Positions 1 to 5,038 of a stretch of DNA of 6,036 bases are shown here, piece after piece. The DNA is taken from assembly GCA_011048485.1 (NCBI GenBank), contig DSDX01000295.1, forward strand, positions 1-6,036, given 5' to 3'. This stretch comes from Candidatus Aminicenantota bacterium (GTDB taxonomy: Bacteria > Acidobacteriota > Aminicenantia > Aminicenantales > Saccharicenantaceae). The notes beneath the pieces were generated by a model. That model saw nothing but the letters and a program-made list of their open reading frames with translations, searched no databases and had not been told where the DNA came from. Positions within the stretch are counted from its first letter, which is position 1, and each line of letters opens with the position of its first letter. The translations under genes were made by a program, and so were the position numbers.

Positions 1-1872
1 GAAGTCCCGCCTGACCATCGCATTGTCGAGCGTCGTGTAATAGCCGGCCAGGTCGACCTTGACCGAATCGCCGAAGACCTTGGCCACGCCCACGTCGAAC
101 GAGTAGGCGTACTCCGCCTCGAGGGCGGGGTTCGGCACGACGACGGAGCCGGGCTCGGAGTCGAAGACCTTTCCCATATCATCGACGTTGGGAGAGCGGA
201 AAGCGGTGGCGAAGTTGGCGCTGAAGACCCAGGAGGAGGAGGGCCGGTAGACCCCGCCGATGCTCCCGGTCAGCGACCCGTCGTTGATATGGGCCTCGGT
301 GAACGGGAAGGGGTAGAACGTCGTGTCGAACTCGGCGTCCAACATGAAGACGTTGTAGCGCAGGCCGGCCTGAAGGACGAAGCGTTCGGAGAGGCGGACC
401 TGATCGCTGACATAGGCGGCGACCGATTGCCAGGTGGCCTGGGGATAGCGCGAGGGCCCGGGGGCGCTCGTCCCGGCGACGATGTCCTCGTCAGTGCCCG
501 TCGAGGCCACGTCGTCGCTCACGTATTCCGCCCCGTAGTACAAGGTGTGCCTCCCCCCCAGCGTCTTCGTGAAATCGAGGTTGGCGGAGGTGGCCTCCAC
601 CTCCTCGACCCTGATGTGCCGCTCGGCGTCGTTGATGGACCGGTCGATCCGGCTCTCCTCGAACGACTGCTGGGCCAGGCGGAGGGTCATCTGGTCGAAC
701 AGGGCCCCGCCGCCGTCGCGGGTCACGGCCAGGTTGTTCATCATCCACTTCTGGGGGCCGTAATCCCATTCCGCGTAGCGGGGCAGCCCGTTCCTCAGCC
801 GATTGTGCCGGTCGTACCGCCCGTAGCTCGAAGTCTCCGAATAGTGGAACGCGTATTGGAGGTCCCATTTGTCACCGGGCTTGAAGCGGACCTTCTGCAT
901 CAGGTTGGTCTGCGTATACCCCGAGGGGACCTGCAGGAGTGGGTCGTCCTGGGTCACGACCGTATCGACCCCGTCCACGCGCTGGACGTAGAAAGGCTTG
1001 ATGTAATCGTCCGGGCCGTGGCGGCCCTGGCGAAGGTCTCCGAAGTCGAACGAGCTGATGCTCGTGGTCAGGGCCCATTTCTTCCAGCCGGCGCTGACGT
1101 GGAAATGGCCCGTCGTCTCGCCGTTGGCGGACGAGTAGCGGCCGGCGGCCCCGCCGGTGACCGAGGGCCCGCCGGACAGCGAGAACTCCGGCGTCAGGGT
1201 CTGGAAGCTCATGACCCCGCCGATGGCGTCGCTCCCGTAGATGACCGAGGCGGGCCCGAACAGCACTTCGGCCGTCTCGATCGCGAAAGGGTCAAGGGAG
1301 ATGACGTTCTGGATGTTGCCGGCCCGGAAGATGGCCGTGTTCATGCGCACCCCGTCCACGGCATACAGCAGGCGGTTGGTGGCGAACCCCCTGATCATCG
1401 GGCTGCCCCCGCCCTGCTGGCTCTTTTGGATGAAAACCAGGCCCGTGACGCCGAGCAGGTCCGCGGCCGTTTGGGGGTTCTGCAGTTCCGCCTCCACGGC
1501 CGTGATGGTGGCGACCTGGGCGGGCACGTCGCCCGGCGATTGCCGCCAGCGCGTCGCCGAGACGACGACCTCGTGGGCCTCGAACGGCGCGGCGCGCAGG
1601 AGCAGGATGAACGAACGGGCGGCGATCTCGGCATAGCTCAGAGCGACCGTTTGATAGCCAGGCCGGCTGACGACGATCCTTCCGGAATCCTTGAAGGCCG
1701 CGATCTCGGCTTGGCCGGCCCTATCCGTCTCGGCCGCTACCCGCGGGGTCTCGCTCGTCAGGACGACCCCCTCGAGCGGCTCCCGGGTCTCCCGGTCCTT
1801 GATCGTGACCGTCTGGGCATAGGCGCCGAGAGCCAGGAGCAGCAGGGAGCAGATTGTCAATATGTGTTTCAT
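1..1872 (-). CDS. TonB-dependent outer-membrane receptor, C-terminus cut by window edge
   Basis: Outer-membrane beta-barrel receptor that would import a ligand using energy from TonB-ExbB-ExbD. The 624 codons present read without a stop to base 1. Residues 1-20 are a signal peptide (MKHILTICSLLLLALGAYAQ, probable cleavage AYA-Q). Residues 21-93 resemble a carboxypeptidase-regulatory-like (CarboxypepD_reg) domain. A TonB-box-like EVVVSATR lies at 101-108. The plug follows at about 110-225, with PMIRGF (158-163), YAVDGVRMN (170-178) and FGPASVIYGSDAIGGV (205-220). The rest is barrel, including FRSPNVDDMGKVFD (558-571) and PNPALEAEYAYS (580-591), typical of this family. Relatives are usually roughly 750-800 residues, so about 150 are probably missing. 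The start is fixed by an in-frame TGA at 1881-1879. A GAGAGG sequence sits only 2 nt before the ATG, an unusually short spacing. No FecA-type signalling domain is visible. The ligand cannot be told from sequence; the barrel recalls haem, siderophore and vitamin receptors. Confidence 0.95.
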   Translation of the reverse strand, partial: MKHILTICSLLLLALGAYAQTVTIKDRETREPLEGVVLTSETPRVAAETDRAGQAEIAAFKDSGRIVVSRPGYQTVALSYAEIAARSFILLLRAAPFEAHEVVVSATRWRQSPGDVPAQVATITAVEAELQNPQTAADLLGVTGLVFIQKSQQGGGSPMIRGFATNRLLYAVDGVRMNTAIFRAGNIQNVISLDPFAIETAEVLFGPASVIYGSDAIGGVMSFQTLTPEFSLSGGPSVTGGAAGRYSSANGETTGHFHVSAGWKKWALTTSISSFDFGDLRQGRHGPDDYIKPFYVQRVDGVDTVVTQDDPLLQVPSGYTQTNLMQKVRFKPGDKWDLQYAFHYSETSSYGRYDRHNRLRNGLPRYAEWDYGPQKWMMNNLAVTRDGGGALFDQMTLRLAQQSFEESRIDRSINDAERHIRVEEVEATSANLDFTKTLGGRHTLYYGAEYVSDDVASTGTDEDIVAGTSAPGPSRYPQATWQSVAAYVSDQVRLSERFVLQAGLRYNVFMLDAEFDTTFYPFPFTEAHINDGSLTGSIGGVYRPSSSWVFSANFATAFRSPNVDDMGKVFDSEPGSVVVPNPALEAEYAYSFDVGVAKVFGDSVKVDLAGYYTTLDNAMVRRDF

Positions 1873-1979
1873 ATCCTCTCACTCTCTAGGCAAGACACCG
1901 AAGGAAGGGCCAAGCGGCGCACGGGTCTCCTGATCAAGGACCTCCGGTCGTCGCCGGGCCCGGGCGAGAATGCGTTCGT
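1873..1979. other. 107-bp leader before the TonB receptor gene
   Basis: Non-coding gap between the small unknown gene and the receptor. I see no convincing -35/-10 pair and no hairpin followed by a T-run, so read-through from the upstream genes is plausible. A short interrupted inverted repeat at 1924-1942 (GGTCTCCT, loop GATCA, AGGACC) could fold in the mRNA, but it is small and has no U-tract. No riboswitch consensus was recognised. Confidence 0.4.
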
Positions 1980-2534
1980 TCAGGCCGGCCGCGGCGGAGG
2001 GGTGGGGGGTTGGATGGTGATCGAAGAGAATCGGTCCGCGAACGCGCAGTCCCGGGCGGCCGTCCACCCGGGCTCCCGGACCGGTCTTGTCTCGATGAGC
2101 AGGCCCGGCAGAGACCTCAGGGAAGTCATCAAGGGCCCGCCGTCCTCGCCCAGGCCGGGGACGCGGCCCCCGAAGGCCCGGATGGCCAGCTCTCTCAACC
2201 GCTGGTTCAACCGGGTCTCCTCCCGGTCCCACCAGCACCTGTAATAAACGGTCTCACCGACGGTCCAGGTGTCGACGATGTCGTACATCTGGCCGTCGTA
2301 CTCGAACTCCCTGGCATGCTCCCAGCGGAGGCGGGTCCGGCTCTCTTCCTCCGAGAACCTGAGCAGGACGAGGTCGTCCTCTCGGACGCCGGCGATGATG
2401 TGCTCCCGGACCTCTTTCTTGACGCCCTCCCGCCGGCAGTGCAGCCAGGTGAAGGCGCCGCCGATGGGATCCACGAAGAGCCCGAGGGTCAGCGCGGCGG
2501 CGAGGACGTTCAAGAGCGCCCGGTTCCGCTTCAT
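1980..2534 (-). CDS. Small membrane-anchored or secreted protein of unknown function next to TonB receptor
   Basis: A 184-residue protein of no recognised function. Basic N-terminus MKRNR is followed by a hydrophobic stretch at about 7-31 (LLNVLAAALTLGLFV, then PIGGAFTWL), which is a signal peptide or single membrane anchor. HC follows at 32-33, then a charged region (38-64) with a V-EDDLVLLRF-like core at 50-60. An EFEYDGQMYDIVDTW segment (76-90) and a TVYYRCWWD strand (95-103) follow. The C-terminus is Pro-rich (QPPTPPPRPA). The spacing of these elements resembles small uncharacterised proteins I recall beside TonB receptors in Bacteroidota; this is from memory, not a search. The ATG at 2534 is chosen because GAGGG (2544-2540) lies 5 nt upstream and the hydrophobic segment then begins the protein. 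Extending to 2777 would only add sequence overlapping the sulfotransferase gene. It begins 34 bp after the sulfotransferase stop, so the two are probably co-transcribed. Confidence 0.8.
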   Translation of the reverse strand: MKRNRALLNVLAAALTLGLFVDPIGGAFTWLHCRREGVKKEVREHIIAGVREDDLVLLRFSEEESRTRLRWEHAREFEYDGQMYDIVDTWTVGETVYYRCWWDREETRLNQRLRELAIRAFGGRVPGLGEDGGPLMTSLRSLPGLLIETRPVREPGWTAARDCAFADRFSSITIQPPTPPPRPA

Positions 2535-2568
2535 CCCGGCCCTCGTCTCTCCCCTCGGACGTCGGCGA

Positions 2569-3627
2569 TCATGGGGTGACTGCCTTTGAGACCATGTCCA
2601 CCCCGGCCCGGCTGGCCCGGAAATCGCTCTCCAGGGCCTGCCGCACCTCGAGCATCTTACGGCGATAGCGTTCCAATCGCCTGTCGAGGAGGGGCCTGAG
2701 CGCTTCGACGACCGGCGGCCTGTGGTTGTTCCGCCGCTTGGTCCGGGAGCGGACGTTCCTGACCCCGCCGGTGTCAAACCCGAACGATCTCAGGATATAG
2801 GCTAGCGTGTGGTCGCGATGGGGATGCCCCTGTTCGGGCGGCCCGTCCTCGTCTTGACACATGTATTCGTAGTCGACGCAGACATAGCTGGCCTGGTCCA
2901 GCCCCTCCATGAGGTTCATCTGGCCCTCGAGATCGGTGACGATGCGGCGGGCGAGCACGCGGATGCCGAGCGGGGTCGATCCCAGCAGGGACAGCGTCCT
3001 GTACCACCGGCACGCGTAGGACTCCCGGTAGAAGCGGCTGACGGCCGCCACATACGGATTCCTCCGGCGGTAATTGTTCTCGACCTGTTTGATCATCGAC
3101 ACGAGGATGTCGACGGGCTCCCGGAAGACGAAGATGTGCTTGGCGGGAAGTCCGTAAACGAAGGGGTTGGATACGTCGAAAGGGCTCTTGAAGAGCTGAG
3201 GCTTTCCGTCCCCGTCGCCAAGGATGCGGCTGAGGACCCTGAAACTCTCCATGTTGCCCGGGCCAAGCCTGAAGACGTGCCGGGGGTGGAACTGCTTCCA
3301 GGGCCTGGGGGCGGCCAAAAGGCCAACCCCCCGGCTGAAGGGGGGCTCGCTCATCGTCAGGTGGGAATATTCCTCGAACATGTCCCGGGTCACATGAACG
3401 TGATCGAACTGCCGGGTCACCTTGCCCAGGAGCGCCTTCAACTCGGCGCGGTCGCTCTCTCCGCCCTCGAGGGCGACGGCGAACTCGGCGGCCAGGACGG
3501 GATCGTCGGAGATGTCAAGGAGCCGGCCCAGGGTCAGCGTCCGGAAGGCCCCGGTCTCGTGGAGCCACGTCCCTAGAATGGTTGTTCCGGACCTGTGGAT
3601 GCCCTGGATAAAGTACCAATCCGCCAT
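2569..3627 (-). CDS. PAPS-dependent sulfotransferase family protein
   Basis: Likely transfers a sulfuryl group from 3'-phosphoadenylyl sulfate to an unknown acceptor (sugar, lipid, peptide or small molecule). With the start used here the protein has 352 residues. The N-terminal P-loop-like 5'-phosphosulfate site is GIHRSGTTIL (9-18). A conserved-looking FKSPF lies at 146-150. The 3'-phosphate site is HIFVFREPVDILVSMIKQ (164-181), with Arg169 and Ser177 as the expected PAPS contacts. A VCVDYEYM segment at 249-256 matches the late beta strand seen in the family. No signal peptide or membrane helix is visible, so it is probably cytoplasmic, where PAPS is made. Start choice is uncertain: ATG at 3627 puts the P-loop at residue 9, as is usual; ATG at 3648 adds 7 residues and TTG at 3666 adds 13. 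None has a good Shine-Dalgarno. It lies 45-66 bp after the Fe-S protein gene and 34 bp before the small unknown gene. Confidence 0.9.
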   Translation of the reverse strand: MADWYFIQGIHRSGTTILGTWLHETGAFRTLTLGRLLDISDDPVLAAEFAVALEGGESDRAELKALLGKVTRQFDHVHVTRDMFEEYSHLTMSEPPFSRGVGLLAAPRPWKQFHPRHVFRLGPGNMESFRVLSRILGDGDGKPQLFKSPFDVSNPFVYGLPAKHIFVFREPVDILVSMIKQVENNYRRRNPYVAAVSRFYRESYACRWYRTLSLLGSTPLGIRVLARRIVTDLEGQMNLMEGLDQASYVCVDYEYMCQDEDGPPEQGHPHRDHTLAYILRSFGFDTGGVRNVRSRTKRRNNHRPPVVEALRPLLDRRLERYRRKMLEVRQALESDFRASRAGVDMVSKAVTP

Positions 3628-3636
3628 TCGCCCAAG

Positions 3637-3666
3637 AACATACTCCATTCCGGGCCCAAGCGTCAA
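3637..3666 (-). promoter_or_regulatory. Possible weak internal promoter before sulfotransferase
   Basis: On the minus strand, TTGACG (3666-3661) and TATGTT (3642-3637) are separated by 18 bp. Initiation would fall near 3630, about 3 nt before the ATG at 3627. This would explain the missing Shine-Dalgarno by leaderless translation, as for the divergent gene. The match is only moderate and could be chance. Confidence 0.25.
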
Positions 3667-3693
3667 TCGATTCGTACGCCCGCCTCGGGCCGC

Positions 3694-4926
3694 TCAGGGG
3701 GCGAGGACGGCCCGGGCCGCGGCCAGCTTGGCCGGGATATCCAGGCCCTGGGGACAGCGGCTCAGGCAGGCCCCGCACCCGGAACAGGCTCCGGCCGCGT
3801 CTCCAAGCTCCTGATAGAGCGCCCGGGCCTTCCACCGGTCGCCGTCATCGAGGGCGTAGCGCTCGAAGCGCAGGATCTCGGCGATGGGGATCCCCTCCGG
3901 GCAGGCCGTCTGGCAGGCCGTGCACAGCCGGCAGGCCGTCGCGTCGGCCCGGGCCGTCATCATCTCGATGGCCCGGCAGCCACCCGTCCCCAGCGGCTGG
4001 CCCGCCCCGGAGAAGGTCTGGACGAACTCGTCGAGGCTGCGGACCCGGATGACGGCCGCGGTGAGGTCCGTTCCCGTCGTCAGCCAGCGGGCTAGGGCGT
4101 TGTGGGGGACGGTCCCCTCCGGGAGGGCGGCCATGAAAGCCCGGTCCTGGGTCATCCGGCCCAGGCCGCGTGCGGTCTTCATGGCGATCGTGCCGAAATC
4201 CCTCTTGCGGGCTTCTTTAAGGAACGCGTTGATCTCCGGATCATGCCCATAGGAGTAGATGATCTGGGCGTGCTCGTAGAGGCCGTCCTCGATGAGGGCC
4301 GTCAGGATCTCGGCGGCGCTCTCGCCGCCCGGCACCCGCACGTTGCCGGCGTAGCCGTGCTGGGACAGGCACAGGTGTCTGACCAGGCCTTCCCTCTTCA
4401 GGCGCTCGAAGGCCCTGACGAAGCCGCGCTCGTTCTTGATCTCGGCCCGGTTGTGATAGCCGAAGTGGAACTGCATGTCGTCGAAGTAGCCGAGGCCGGT
4501 CGTCTCAAGGGTGTCTTTGACGAACGCGTAGTGGCTCTCCTCGTCGATCCGCCCGGCTTCGTGGCGGCCGCCGACCCTGTCGACCGTGACCTGGCAGTAG
4601 TGGGCTTCGCGGTCCTTGATGATCTCGGCCGGGGCCCCGGAGCGGGCCCAGACGTTGGCCTTGTGCCAATAGTTGACGCCGCACAGGATGGCCGCCCGGG
4701 CGGGGGCCTCCGCCAAGTCGCCGGCCCCGATGAGGACGCTGATCTCGCGTCCGCTCGGGCCCAGCCGGCGCCGCGGCAGCCGCCCGACCTTGGCGGCGGC
4801 CTCTTCGATCAGGTCCCGGGCCGCGAACAGGGGCCTGCGGGCGAGGTTCCCGGCCAGCCCGGCGGCCACGGCCGCGGACGACCGGACCAGGAATTCGCGT
4901 CTCTTGAGATGGCGGTCATCCTCCAT
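3694..4926 (-). CDS. Tat-exported aldo/keto reductase-like protein with two C-terminal [4Fe-4S] motifs
   Basis: A 410-residue oxidoreductase-like protein. A twin-arginine signal comes first (KRREFLVRSS, Arg9-Arg10, then a weakly hydrophobic Ala-rich stretch to about 28), so export to the periplasm is predicted. An aldo/keto reductase TIM-barrel domain spans about 50-315: RRRLGPSGREISVL at 52-65, GVNYWHKANVW at 83-93, YFDDMQFHFGYH at 147-158, GLVRHLCLSQHGY at 180-192 and FGTIAMKTARG at 244-254. Two ferredoxin-type CxxCxxCxxxCP motifs follow, with Cys332/335/338/342 and Cys381/384/387/391, predicting two [4Fe-4S] clusters. In canonical members the GVN segment carries the catalytic Asp and Tyr; here those places hold His88 and Trp93, and the usual Lys segment reads CQVTVDRVGG (111-120). 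His154 looks retained. The start at 4926 is supported by GGAGGT (4938-4933) 6 nt upstream. First gene of the leftward unit. Substrate and reaction are unknown. Confidence 0.93.
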   Translation of the reverse strand: MEDDRHLKRREFLVRSSAAVAAGLAGNLARRPLFAARDLIEEAAAKVGRLPRRRLGPSGREISVLIGAGDLAEAPARAAILCGVNYWHKANVWARSGAPAEIIKDREAHYCQVTVDRVGGRHEAGRIDEESHYAFVKDTLETTGLGYFDDMQFHFGYHNRAEIKNERGFVRAFERLKREGLVRHLCLSQHGYAGNVRVPGGESAAEILTALIEDGLYEHAQIIYSYGHDPEINAFLKEARKRDFGTIAMKTARGLGRMTQDRAFMAALPEGTVPHNALARWLTTGTDLTAAVIRVRSLDEFVQTFSGAGQPLGTGGCRAIEMMTARADATACRLCTACQTACPEGIPIAEILRFERYALDDGDRWKARALYQELGDAAGACSGCGACLSRCPQGLDIPAKLAAARAVLAP

Positions 4927-4932
4927 CGGGGC

Positions 4933-4938
4933 ACCTCC
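4933..4938 (-). promoter_or_regulatory. Strong ribosome binding site for the Fe-S aldo/keto reductase-like gene
   Basis: GGAGGT on the minus strand, 6 nt before the ATG at 4926, decides this start over the open frame that continues upstream to 5112. It is the strongest Shine-Dalgarno in the window. Confidence 0.85.
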
Positions 4939-4944
4939 GCCCCC

Positions 4945-4973
4945 AAAATACATGGCGATCCCCGTTGTGTCAA
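4945..4973 (-). promoter_or_regulatory. Sigma70-type promoter for the leftward gene cluster
   Basis: Read on the minus strand, a perfect -35 TTGACA (4973-4968) is followed after exactly 17 bp by TATTTT (4950-4945), a 4/6 match to the -10 consensus. Initiation would fall near 4938, so the 5' UTR would be only about 12 nt and would start at or near the GGAGGT ribosome binding site. The promoter would drive the Fe-S protein gene and perhaps the three genes after it. Confidence 0.65.
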
Positions 4974-4987
4974 AGCCGGAGGGACGC

Positions 4988-5004
4988 CAAGGCCCATCGC
5001 CTTG
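4988..5004. repeat. 17-bp perfect inverted repeat, candidate operator
   Basis: CAAGGC (4988-4993), spacer CCATC, GCCTTG (4999-5004). The right arm overlaps the first three bases of the rightward -35 box, and the whole element lies between the two divergent -35 boxes. The position is that of a repressor or shared regulator site. Six-bp arms can occur by chance, so the evidence is mainly position. Confidence 0.35.
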
Positions 5005-5030
5005 ACATCCCCCCGGTCCGACAATATGAT
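5002..5030 (+). promoter_or_regulatory. Near-consensus sigma70-type promoter for the mutarotase-like gene, probably leaderless
   Basis: A perfect -35 TTGACA (5002-5007), a 17-bp spacer and -10 TATGAT (5025-5030, 5/6 match). The expected start of transcription, about 7 nt past the -10, is near 5037, only about 2 nt before the ATG at 5039. There is no Shine-Dalgarno before that ATG, which agrees with leaderless translation. Confidence 0.75.
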
Positions 5031-5038
5031 TCGCCGTG

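Noticed and set aside
1934..1972. GC-rich stretch resembling a terminator stem between the small gene and the receptor
   Set aside because: The GGGCCCGGGC-type symmetry gives an imperfect stem and no T-run follows on the transcribed strand, so an intrinsic terminator is not supported.
289..2244. 651-codon open frame on the plus strand
   Set aside because: It runs antisense, in exact codon register, to the TonB receptor, then continues across the small gene. Its protein has no recognisable domain and is rich in Gly, Arg, Asp and Pro, as expected of the reverse reading of a GC-rich gene.
2535..2777. Upstream extension of the small unknown protein
   Set aside because: The added 81 residues overlap the end of the sulfotransferase gene in another frame, are of low complexity, and would push the N-terminal hydrophobic segment inside the protein.
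2809..3576. 255-codon plus-strand frame
   Set aside because: Antisense to the sulfotransferase, which carries both PAPS-binding motifs on the minus strand.
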